In this document: in pieces, positions 11,617-21,806 of the stretch
How the letters are laid out: each line of letters opens with the position of its first letter
Position numbering within the stretch: position 1 is the stretch's first letter
From: Mesotaenium endlicherianum
Taxonomy: Eukaryota > Streptophyta > Zygnematophyceae > Zygnematales > Mesotaeniaceae
Assembly: GCA_009602735.1 (NCBI GenBank)
Contig: WELA01013860.1
Span: 212,491 to 260,815 of the forward strand
Direction of reading: 5' to 3'
Length of the DNA stretch: 48,325 nucleotides
Translations under genes and position numbers: made by a program
The notes under the pieces: model-generated
Seen by the model: only the letters and a program-made list of their open reading frames with translations
Databases searched by the model: none
Told to the model about the DNA's origin: nothing

Positions 11617-13453
11617 ATGACGACAGCAGCACGTCCAACATGGGCGCCGGCTAAGGGAGGCGAAGAGCAGGGTGGAGCCCGCATGTTTGGCCCCAGCCAG
11701 AAGTATTCTTCCAGAGATCTTGCAAGTCATACCAAGTTGAAAACAAGGTGTGTTGTGTTGCTTATGAGTGGCATTTCGTACATGAAAGTAGTTCGCTCTT
11801 ATAAACGGCTGACACACTTGCCTCCTTTCTTATGGACAGAAAAGAAGGTCAGGACACAGCTCGCGAGGTGAAGAAGAGAGATTTGAGGGGGGACCTCGAA
11901 GAGAAGGAGAGGCGCCACTTTAAAGCACGGGACAGAGAGTATGGAGGTAAGCATTGTCGTTCACTTGTGGATGGACAGTCATGATGGTTTCTTTGGCTGA
12001 TAAGGTTAAGAATATGTCTTGAGACAATCCTCTGACTCTTTTCTGTTGCGGCACTAACTTCATGCAGATGAACGGCAGATGTTGTCATCTGCTGCTCTTC
12101 TTGAAGGCCCAGGTGAGAGATGAGGAACCCCATGCCGCTCATTATAGTACACCTTATCTGTCTGTACTCCTCGTCCATTATAGAAGCTTTCTCTCACAAA
12201 CACGTTCTCCTGCCGTTGGTGCAGGGGACAGGCATGTGGAGGAGAGGATAATTCCCAAAAGCATAGATGCTGATGATTCAGATGGAGACGTCCAAGAAGA
12301 TTCGGAGAGGTGAGGTGTTCATTTTCCCGCTCTCTCCATTATGGTCGTTTGGACCTGTTAAAATTCGTTTGTGCGAGAAGCATAGAGGAAAATTGCTTCA
12401 TAGCTGGAGGCTGGAAGTTGTGATAGTCAATACGTTTTTGGTAGCTTAAATGGACAATATGAGCTTACATATGACTCTGGGGCTTACGCTGGGGTTTATG
12501 TATGGATTATGGACACGACAGTGATGAGGATGATGACGATGATGAGGATGACACGGCAGAACTGCTTGCTGAGCTGGAGCGTATAAAGAAGGAACGTGCT
12601 GAAGAGCGTGCTCGCCAGGTGCTTGTTGTCTCATAGCACATTGCCTCTACTGTTGTGAAAACTTTGAGCCTCCAGTTTGTAGCAGTTCCTGCAGGACTCT
12701 GTTGCCCCTTGGGGTCAATGATAGATGCTCACAGTGATAAGAAATACGGTGTGGTTTCACTTCATGGTGTCTGCTTGAAGAAGAGGCGTCGTGGCTTTGT
12801 TGTAAGCCAGGTTTTGCTTATTCCCTTTCTTTTAGCTAGGGCTTTCTGCCTCTGTAAATATGTGGGGGAACCAGTGTAATGTATTGCATCAAATTTAGTG
12901 GCTAAGTGGCAGGGTGTCATGTGAATTGCTGGCATTCTATTGAGGCATGTAAAATGTTGGAGGAGCAGGACCGGAAGAATGCCGAAGAGGAAGCCAAGGT
13001 GAAGGAAGCAGAGCTAGTGCGCGGAAACCCACTTGTTTCAGTTGGGGCCAATGCCTCTTTCTCCGTAAAGCGCAGGTATGCTGGCTTTCTATCGCGGGTT
13101 CTTAAAGATATGACAGGACCAATTCCCTTGCCAGCACTCTCATCACACCTGTGTGCTGCAATTCACACTGCAGGCGAACTAAGAGTCTTGGCTAGAAAAC
13201 TTGGCACGCTATTCCATGTGACATGTAATGCACGCGCTCTTGGTTGTTGGCTAGTCTGCATGATAGATCACCAATGAAGGTATTCTGCAAGAGAAAATAA
13301 ACATGGATTTTGGAAATTGGCCTGTGTAGGTGGGACGACGACGTAGTTTTTAGGAACCAATCGAAGGGGGAGCAGAAGCCGACAAAGCGCTTCATCAATG
13401 ACACCATTAGAAGCGATTTTCATCGCAGGTTTCTGAACAAGTATGTGAAGTAG
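11617..13453 (+). CDS. CWC15: Spliceosome-associated protein CWC15
   Basis: CWC15 is a small, largely unstructured component of the Prp19-related part of the active spliceosome and works in pre-mRNA splicing in the nucleus. Seven exons: 11617-11747, 11840-11946, 12068-12112, 12225-12309, 12522-12618, 12969-13075 and 13330-13453. They sum to 696 nt, a 231-aa protein with every phase consistent; family members are usually about 225-235 aa. The N-terminus reads [15 protein letters not shown], nearly invariant in plants, followed by [12 protein letters not shown]. The centre has [15 protein letters not shown] and an acidic tract [12 protein letters not shown], then a charged helix [12 protein letters not shown]. 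The C-terminus has [24 protein letters not shown] and RFLNKYVK, and the gene ends with TAG. The sixth exon could start six bases earlier, adding two residues. Its head-to-head partner is polymerase eta. Identification is close to certain. Confidence 0.97.
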
Positions 13454-14609
13454 TTCATAGAGCGCTGGTTGTTGAGGTTGTGTATATACTAGTAGGTGCG
13501 TCTTTTAATTACTCAGGGGAATTGACCATTGTGGTAGGCTATGGGGTGTACGGTTTGTGGGTTTGTTACCTTGTAACTCAACACTGACAGGTTTTGTATT
13601 TAACGTAGTGTGCACCTTCCTTTAGTCTTCATATATGTCAGCTTGCTCCTTTGGTGATGAGAATGTTAGGAAAGAAATTCCATTTCATTCAACGGCAGCA
13701 GAGCTGTGATTATTAGAGTGACTAACGAGATTTCAGTTGAGAAGGAGATTGCATGTTGTAGGCATTTCATCACTCAATAATCTGCTCCAATTCAGAACCA
13801 GGTTTTACGCCGCACCCATTTTTGGTTATATCTTGCCTCGAAGAAAGATTGTTGCCTAGGTCAGCCTAGGCGCGAGGAGGCACAATATTGTGGTAGATAA
13901 AGACGCAATGATTGCTTAAATTACTTGCAGCTTTGCAGTTTACGGCATGTGATGCAGAATTCCAATACATCTCGGACAAAGTTGACCAAACAAAACTTAG
14001 TGCTCGACTTCAAATATGAAGTTTTGAGCCTTCACAGGGCAGTCCAGAACATGTGTAACACGTGTTTCACATGAGCTGTCAGGCAGCGGAAAGCTCTAAA
14101 ACGAGAAGAGAATACAGCTTGCCTCATCATTAGAGGAGGAAGACTTATGTCTCCTGTGAGAACGTGCATCCACGGCTGACGTGTTTGGTGGCACTAGAGA
14201 GATCAATAACTATACAGGGGATGCGCAGTGGGCTAAAGTACTCCGCCCTAAAAGCTGCGCTCTATAGCAAAGGGCACTATACCCCAGCTTTTTTGACTTG
14301 TAATCAAGCCATAGGGCCTATACGCACGCCTCCTGTGGTGCGAACAGGGGCTGGCAATTTGCACGACCTTGCTAAGGATATGCATCAAGCCATGAAGCCA
14401 AAAGGCCATTCTACCTGTACTGAATGATGGTCGGAGCCTCCAGAGTCCCATGGGTCCTTGGAAAAGAGTTAGCGCCGGTGTGCCACCGATTGTGCGACCA
14501 CCAGCCATCCATTGGAGATGGTGGAGCTGATTCCCCAGCTGCCACCTGGTTGGACGCAATACCTGTTCTTTTGACTGGGGAGATGTACAGTACCCTCAAG
14601 TCGCCAGTT
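13454..14609. other. Intergenic region between two convergent genes
   Basis: It should hold the 3' ends of CWC15 (plus) and the aminotransferase (minus). A TGTAA motif, the poly(A) signal of many green algae, occurs at about 13574 but is too common alone to be proof. I see no gene or repeat of note. Confidence 0.5.
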
Positions 14610-16976
14610 TTAGCCCAAAACTGGAAGACATTCTGCCAGAATGTCAACAGTGGCATCTATCTCCTCGTTGGTGATGACCAGAGGAGGCGCAAAGCGCACC
14701 ACATCCCCCTGGCCTGCCGTGATGACGAGCAAGCCCTTCTCGCGGGCGGCGTTCACGAGAGCAGTGGCCGGCACGTCCAACTGCAGGCCTACCAGTAGCC
14801 CCGTGCCGCGCACCTCCTTCACGTGGGGGTTCTGGCCCAGCTTCGTGCGCAGGCCCTGCTTCAAGCGATCCCCCTTGGCTGTGACGTTCTCCAGAAAGCC
14901 TGGCTCCTGCAGGCGGTCGAGCACAGCTAGAGCAGCGTGGCACACCAGAGGGTTTCCCGCAAAAGTGCTGCCGTGATCGCCGGGCTTCAGGGCCTTGGCC
15001 ACCACCTCCCTCAGCACCACGGCCCCTATGGGGAGCCCCCCTGCCAGGGGCTTGGCCAGAGTCATCAAGTCTGGCAGCACGCCATACATGTCGTGCGCAA
15101 ACAGGCGCCCCGTGCGCCCCAGACCGCACTGGATCTGCTCTCACCACACACGCCCACATACGCATTGCCTCAGAACATCAGCTACACACCACCCTGTTCA
15201 CAAGCATGACATTTGTCATAGACAAGGGAGCAGGAATCATCTGAAAGAGCCCAGCACTTGAGTGGGCTGCAACTCCTCTACTCCAAGTGCCACCTGTCTA
15301 ATAAGAACCGACTTCTATTGGTCAATCCCCCACCATTTTACCAAATCATGCGATGCATTGGAAGCAAGCCGGCCCAAGGTCAACAGTGAGGCCACTAGCG
15401 CTGATTGCAGCACACAAACATGGCTCCCTGCCAGTAAGCAATCAGTATCATCACAAACTTGCCCCATACAGTCAACTCTGCATGAGCAGAAGCTTATGAT
15501 TGAGCCCTCAGAAGGCAGTGTAGTAGCACCAAAGTCACACTTATCGGACTCCAGTGAAGCTCTACAAGCTTGCCTCTCACTGCCCCCTGCCCCTCAATGA
15601 CAGGAGCACAAGCTTGCTAGGTCCTTCTACTATCGTGGCCATGAACAACATAGCTAGCGGCCCCTCACATCTTTACAACCTGATGCCAGTTATCATGCCT
15701 GGCATAGAACAAGGTGAGAGATGAGAGTTTCAACTCCGGTGTTGCAAGGCAAAGGTCAGGCACTGAGATGAAGTAAGAACATGCGAGCACGGAGTTCACA
15801 CCCTAACAATTGATGCCATGCACTCACTAGAAGTTTTTGAGAACCAAGGCACTTCTCCGCCCCAAATAAGGGCGTTTCCACTCATGAAGAGAGAAAGCAC
15901 TTCTATGACTGAAGCCTAGATGATTGCCAGAAGAGGAAGGATAGAGGCCTACGTACTTCATCAAAGACAAGGAGAGCACCGGCATCGTCACAGAGCTGGC
16001 GCAAGCCTTGCAAAAATTCCCGAGTAGCCGCATGAACGCCTCCCTCCCCTTGGACTGGCTCCACAAACACAGCAGCTGTTTTCCCCTTTTTAATGGCGCT
16101 TGCTGCACTGTTGAGGTCGCCATATGTTGCAAAGGTGACACCTGGCATGACGGGTTCAAACGGCGCCCGATACTGCACCTTGGATGTGAGTGCCAAAGCC
16201 CCCATTGTGCGCCCGTGGAAACCAGCAGTAAATGCAACGAACTCCACAGGCACTTGCGGAGAGCCCAACCCAAACCAGCTCTGTTGTGATCCACCCTCCT
16301 GCTCAAACTTTGCTCGCTGGTACTTCCTGGCAAATTTAATAGCAGCTTCATTTGCCTCAGTCCCGGAATTACAAAAAAATACTCTGTCACCAAAGGAAGA
16401 AGTCACTAATCGCTCAGCTAGCTTCGCCTGGGGAACTGTGTAGTACAGGTTGCTAACATGTGTTAAGCTTCCCGCCTGCTCTACAACCGCTTGCAACCAC
16501 AGCGGATCCCCATGACCGAGAGCATTCACAGCAATACCACCAGCCATATCAATATATTCTTTTCCGTCAGCATCATACAGCTTGCTACCTTCCCCCTTTA
16601 TCAACACAATAGGAGCTCTTGCATAAGTCCCGAGGATGTAGCGATCATCCTGCTCCATCACACGAGCAGCAACAACACCTTCACCATCGGTGTTCTGGGC
16701 CAGCACAGCAGCTGCGGGGGCAGCCAGGTCTGCAGGATCTTCACCCCGCCTTTCCTGCACTTGGACTTCAACCTCCTGGGCAGAAGCCCTCACACGGTAC
16801 TGAACAGGAATTTTTGCAGAAAGTGATGCAGATCTGAAGGGACTTGATCTCAGATGCACTGAGCGGAGACCTACATTGAGCGCAAAACAACTGTTTAATC
16901 TGTTCGGGCATACGAAAGACTCGCATGCTATAGCCCTCAGGACCATTTCCACATCCAAACCACCAATGGCAGCCAT
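14610..16976 (-). CDS. ARGD: Acetylornithine aminotransferase, plastid-targeted
   Basis: A class III, PLP-dependent aminotransferase. The enzyme converts N-acetylglutamate semialdehyde and glutamate to N-acetylornithine and 2-oxoglutarate in arginine synthesis, in plants inside the plastid. Two exons on the minus strand, 16976-15957 and 15134-14610, join in phase 0 across an 822-bp intron to give 514 aa. The open frame continues upstream of the first ATG (16974-16976) without another ATG, so I start there. Residues 1 to about 63 are Ser/Arg-rich with few acids and end in YRVRAS, as expected for a chloroplast transit peptide. Motifs: SGTEANEAA (about 204-212), FHGRTMGAL (253-261, stacking on PLP), VEPVQGEGG (305-313), [12 protein letters not shown] spanning the splice, and LAKPLAGG with the Schiff-base Lys at about 368. 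[12 protein letters not shown] and [11 protein letters not shown] complete the family pattern. The closely related ornithine aminotransferase is less likely because of the plant-type C-terminal half and the plastid signal. Confidence 0.93.
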
Positions 16977-17863
16977 AGTTGTACACCCCAGCAAACTTTC
17001 ACACAAATTAGTATACCGGAATACCCCTGTTCCAGCGACGAGACAACTTCCTACTCCCAAAAGCAGAGGTAAGCTTCAAATTGACTTGTTGGGTTGCTTT
17101 CGCATACGTCCTGCCCGCTCCTGCCCACTCCTGCCCACTCCTTCTTGCTCCTGCCCAGTAATATATCCCAAAATATCCTTTCGTGCAGGCTGTGTTGTGG
17201 GGCAGTGTCGGGTGGTATCACTTGGTATCACTGGTCTGGGTGGGTTACGGGTAGCTGACGGGTAGTGGCTATTGCGTAAGACTTCGTTGACTTGTTCAGC
17301 TGTGAATATGCGGACTAAGCACGAATGGGCACGAATGGGCACGAACAGGCATGAATGTAACAACTGGGATCAAAACCTTCAACTTCCTATAACCGACCCC
17401 AAATGGCCCCGAGTGGCCCCGACCCCGACTCCCGAGCAGGCCCCAAGATTCGCGTAATTTTCGATGTTATTTGCTTTAAAAATCATGCAAAATCGTAAAC
17501 CTTGTAGAATAAATCTTGGTCATTGCTAGCGGATGTCGCGTAAAATCTCAAAAGTTCTCAATATTCCTCCAAAAATTGTCGTGGGATGTTATTACGCCAT
17601 TAAAACAATCCTACCAAATTTTGTCGATGTTCTCGAAACCCTGACCGTCGCCCAGAGCAGGCCAGAGGATGTTTCCAAAATTTTCCGAAATCCGCGAATT
17701 TTGTCGAATCGAGGGGCCTGCTCCCGAGGACCCCCGAGTGCCCCCGAGCACCCCCGAATCTGCCCGAGACCCACCGATTTCCGACTGCTCGCAAACGCGA
17801 TCCCTGACCATCTTCAATGGCGGCGCAGCGTCGCGTGAAGCTTGTCAGAACACCTGTACATCG
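16977..17863. other. GC-rich intergenic DNA with short tandem repeats
   Basis: This is upstream of the aminotransferase. It contains CTCCTGCCCA-type repeats (about 17106-17160), CACGAATGGG repeats (about 17320-17357) and CCCGAGTGCCC-type words (about 17725-17775). A weak inverted similarity exists between about 17425-17460 and 17690-17725. No gene seen. Confidence 0.5.
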
Positions 17864-17868
17864 ATTAG

Positions 17869-18535
17869 CCAACCCATACTCCCAGATTCGTCGGGTTTCC
17901 TTCGCCACTCTGTCGAAAAACGTGTTCTCGACTCTTCGCTACTCTGGCGAAGCTTTTTCCGTTACAATGTGAAGTCTTAGGCCGTTTGCCCAAGCACATC
18001 GACTCAGCTTGTGGAAAATCTCGACGGGTGCCGTTTGCCCGTGCGCCTCGGTTCCAGTTTTCCGTGCGCCTCGGGAAGGGCTCGAGCGTGCGGGGTAAAA
18101 TTTACCACCATGCGTGGGGCAAGGGGGATTGAGAGTATTCGGGTACCACCAAGGCAACTTGAAAGCACGGTACACCCTGAACTATTTAAAATTGCTGGAA
18201 ATTGCTGGATACGGACCGACGCTCGCAAGCGTGCGTGTGGGTGCTAATAAGTGTCTTTTAGCGCACATACGTGCGAGTGTACATGCGGCACCTCAGATTC
18301 TTTGGGACTGCACTTTCAGCTGAAAAAAGAGTGGATTAGGTAAATGATGGATGTTATCCTATGTAAAGGACGTAATGGCGCGCGTGCATGAGTGCATGAT
18401 GCGCATATGTGCGCATGAATCCGTGCAACGATGCGTCTACGCATGCAAAGCACGCGAGTGTTTATGCATAGGTGCATGCATATATGCTTGAGTGTGTATG
18501 CATGGATACGTGTGTGGTGTTTGTAAAAACGCACT
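17869..18535 (+). repeat. Left terminal inverted repeat
   Basis: Matches the reverse complement of about 40885-41575. Shared landmarks are GTCGAAAAACGTGTTCTCG, the GGGTGCCGTTTGCCCGTGCG block near 18025, GGGATTGAGAG near 18127 and CAACGATGCGTCT near 18426. Rich in GCATG/TGCGTG words towards its inner end. Confidence 0.75.
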
Positions 18536-19527
18536 TGCAAAATTAGTGAGTGTGTAGTTGCATATGGACGCTTGCATGCAAAGATGCGATATAAGTAATG
18601 CTTTGCTCCTGTGTTTGTGTACATGTTTAATGCGCACGCTTGAATGGAAAGTTGCCAATTGTTTAGGGATGGTGCTTGTATGAAAGAGTGAAAGATTTAT
18701 ACTCGTACTTACATGAAATCTGCATGATATTGATTTGATTGTGAAAGACATTTTTAAGAAAAACCTTTGGATTTAGAATACGGTCAACTAGTCAAACAAT
18801 ATTTGTTGCAAATATTCACTTGCATCTTAGCTCAAGATGTGCACATGTATAGCAAGATCTACAATGGCAACAATTTACTTGTGGAATACGAGCGTATTAT
18901 TACGCCGTCGTCCACAAAATAAATGAAATACAACACATATTAAAAAAAAATTGAATATATATACATTGAAGTGAACATCGGGGAATACTAATGCTAGAAC
19001 TTATTGATTTCAAGGCAAAGAATTACAATATGCATGTTGCAAGTGACAGCCATGGACCGTCTGATAAGCGCGGCGGAAGTCGCGGCGAGTCAAAGTACGG
19101 TACGAAAACACGTTGACTAAAGAAGACCAAGTTACGTCGATCTCCAAAAGCGAGTCAGTCACGCAAGACTCCAGCAGAGGAGCAGAGAGCTCAGTGGCAC
19201 GAGCGTGAGACTCGAGCCGAGGTGTCATCAAAATTGCATGTGCAGCTTGGAGGGAAACACAAGTATGCACGGAATTGGAGTCCCATTTGCGAAGAAAAAT
19301 GAAAGAAAGAGAAGAAAGAGCGTGAAGGAGAAGAACGTCATCCTCTTGGCAATCGGGAGCCGTAGAGCCACGCTTCTGCCGAGTGTATTCAAAATTTCGT
19401 TTTCTTTTGCATTCCAAATTTGTAGATAAAACTAGTCCTACGAAGTATCCTAGGCAACGTTCGACTTCTTGAGAGGCTAGAGTTGGCATATTCAATTTGT
19501 TAGGAGAATCTTGGACAAAACCTAGAA
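18536..19527 (-). other. Interior of the large element with an unrecognised ORF
   Basis: Apart from AT-rich DNA this holds a minus-strand open frame at 19010-19527, cut by the LTR-1 insertion. It contains LASQEVERCLGYFVGLVL and a Ser/Leu-rich middle. I do not recognise it. It could be the 3' end of a gene of the enclosing element, but a chance open frame is equally possible. Confidence 0.3.
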
Positions 19528-20248
19528 TATAATGAATCAGTATATTGGTTGACATAATATTCATTTAAATAATATAGTTAAATAAGTTCAGCCTACTGAA
19601 CTCTAGTTAATGATCAGTCTGCTGGACTTTATATTTAAATATCAGTTTAATGACTCAGCCGGAAGCAGCAGGCTGATGTCAGCTTAAGTCAGCTTGCTGA
19701 CACATTCTTTGACAGCCAGCTGACTTCCGTACTCGGTAGCAGCGAACTGCCTCGATATGCATCTAAGTGTGGTATGCTAGATGAATGGCCAGATGACATC
19801 CCTATGATGGATGGCGATTCGGGATGATGGGAGATGGCGGTGGATTTGGTTAACCGAGGTCCTACCAACGTGGTTAACTCCCGGGTAGGCGGTGCCATCG
19901 CACTGACCGTTGAACAGTAAACTCATTCCATGTACATATGCTAGGCATTGCTCTCGAGTTCGGCATTCGGAAACGAGGCCAACTCTCTTGTACAGCTTAC
20001 TGAGAGAGATCTGAATCCAAGGCGAGAAGCCATTGATACGCACTGTCTTCTAACCTTGCTTATGTATGAGTTTACTGATTTGCATTATTGATGCTAGTTT
20101 ACTCGCATTTGATTTACGAGTATTGTTCACTGCTAGTGTATTGTCCTTTGCCGTTTAACCAGTTAACGGAAATACCATAAAGATTACTTGCTGATATAAA
20201 GATCTTTATTAATTGTTAATCGCCTATTTGGTAAGTGGATTCATTTCA
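19528..20248 (+). repeat. LTR-1 5' LTR
   Basis: 721 bp, nearly identical to 27612-28329 and to the solo copy at 39283-39993. It ends in TTCATTTCA. The first bases are TATAATGAAT where the other copies have TGTAATGAAT, so the terminal TG has been lost by a G-to-A change. Confidence 0.95.
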
Positions 20249-20249
20249 G

Positions 20250-20261
20250 TGTTATCAGAGC
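20250..20261 (+). other. LTR-1 primer-binding site
   Basis: TGTTATCAGAGC two bases after the 5' LTR matches 11 of 12 bases of the usual plant initiator-Met-tRNA primer site TGGTATCAGAGC. Confidence 0.85.
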
Positions 20262-20282
20262 TCTTATCACAGTCTTCTTTGT

Positions 20283-21806
20283 ATGGTAAGGACAAGGTCT
20301 CAAACTAGCAACTCCCGAGACATGGAGAACCAGGATAACGAGAATGTCGAAAACCAGGCGGAAAGCCATGTAGCGGGAACCCGTACCTATTCTGAAGCAG
20401 TGGCAGATACTGCAGCTAAAGAGGCTGCAAATGAGGCAGCTGCTATTGCCGCAGTTACAGCACAGCAAGCTGAGGAGGAGAGAGCCAAATTAGAAGCTGA
20501 ACAATTAGCAAAGGCCGCTGAAGATACAGAAAGGAGGGAAAGACAGCCAGCTGACGAACGCACTATTGAACTTATGGCATCAAGGGCCAATGTTCTGAAC
20601 CCACCTCCTGCTGTACAACTCAATGTACCCCTAGGTCAAATACGTGACCGGCTGAATGCGGCAGGAATTGCTGCTGCAGGAGCGAGAGGGATTGTTGAGG
20701 ACACTACTCAGCGAGTAGATGCCAATGCAGCTGTTGCATTTGCTAATCTACCATCCCAGAGTGTAAACTTGGGAGCATTGTTCGATCAAATGCAGTCGCA
20801 AATGGCGACCATGTATCAGTCCCAACAGGAGGACAAAAGAATCATAATGTCCCTACTGCGGGACAGAGACCAACTGGGGTCTCAAACCACTAGTGGTGGT
20901 GGTCGAGGGCTTAGTAAGCTGAAGCCGAATCCTCCCCAGGAATATGATCCTGAGGGAAACAGAATATATTACCTGATCAAGTTTCTTGCGGTTGTTGAGC
21001 AGTGGCTGGAGAACTACCCAGAACTGCAAGATTACGAGAAGGTCAGGCACACCGGTGCGCTACTAAAAGGCAGTGCCGCAGACTGGTGGCTTTACTGGAA
21101 AGGGGAGCGTAAGGCTTAGCAACTCGTTGACCCTACGTGGGTAGAGTTTGTCGAGAAGTTGCATGAGAAGTTTGATGTCATCAACCAGCAGGAGAAAGCT
21201 ATCTATGCGATGATCTCCCTGACACTGAAGCAGACCACTTCAGTTGCTGAGTTTGCTCAAAAGTTCCAGGAGAACATGATGAAACAGCCAGACTTGCCAG
21301 AACGGTATAGGATAGTATACTTAAGGTATGGCTTGAAATCCGAAGTCTCTGGTCATTTCGCTGAGAAAAAGTATGAGAAACTGGCTGACTTGATCCAGGA
21401 TGCTGATGTCTGGGATCAGCAGCAGTTCAATCACAAGCGCCAGAGTAATGCTTTGGTGTGTAAGATTGTCAAAAAGCTCCACGGTTTCTACAATGCAATT
21501 GAAGGAGACCAGGCTGAGGATAATCAGGGTGATGAATATGAGTATGAGTACAATGCTATTCAGTCTAGAGGGAGAGATGGTTTCTCTCGAGGCGGCTATG
21601 GAAGAGGTGGTGGTAGGACTAAGCCGAGACCAGCCTCAGTAAAATTGATTTGCTTCCATTGCCAGCAGCTAGGTCACTTCAGAGAGCAGTGTCCAGACAA
21701 GCACCTTCCGAAGGTCGAGAGAAAAGACCAGCCTTTAAAAGACAACAACAGTCAGTACTCCAGTCTACTGACAGGGAGGATGCTAGAGATAGTGAGTCGT
21801 CACTAG
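20283..21806 (+). pseudogene. LTR-1 gag with one in-frame stop
   Basis: Encodes the retrotransposon capsid polyprotein. The first ATG after the primer site starts MVRTRSQ, as in many plant Ty3 gags. A long Ala/Glu-rich coiled-coil-like N-terminal region is followed by the capsid domain (around DWWLYWKGE and TTSVAEFAQKFQE), a Gly/Arg-rich stretch and one zinc knuckle, CFHCQQLGHFREQC, near 21651. A TAG at 21117-21119 interrupts the capsid domain without changing frame. Near the 3' end lie a -1 slippery heptamer (21734-21740) and hairpin. Confidence 0.88.
21734..21772 (+). promoter_or_regulatory. Predicted -1 ribosomal frameshift site, LTR-1
   Basis: TTTAAAA at 21734-21740 lies in the gag frame as T TTA AAA, a canonical slippery heptamer. 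After a 10-nt spacer a perfect 7-bp stem GTCAGTA (21751-21757) pairs with TACTGAC (21766-21772) around an 8-nt loop. A -1 shift enters the frame that continues towards protease. Confidence 0.75.

Noticed and set aside
17425-17725. Foldback (MITE-like) element from weak inverted similarity around CGAGCAGGCCCC
   Set aside because: The arms match only patchily, ends are not definable and no target duplication is visible.
20240-20470. Cys-rich minus-strand ORF opposite the start of LTR-1 gag
   Set aside because: Shadow of the sense gag frame.
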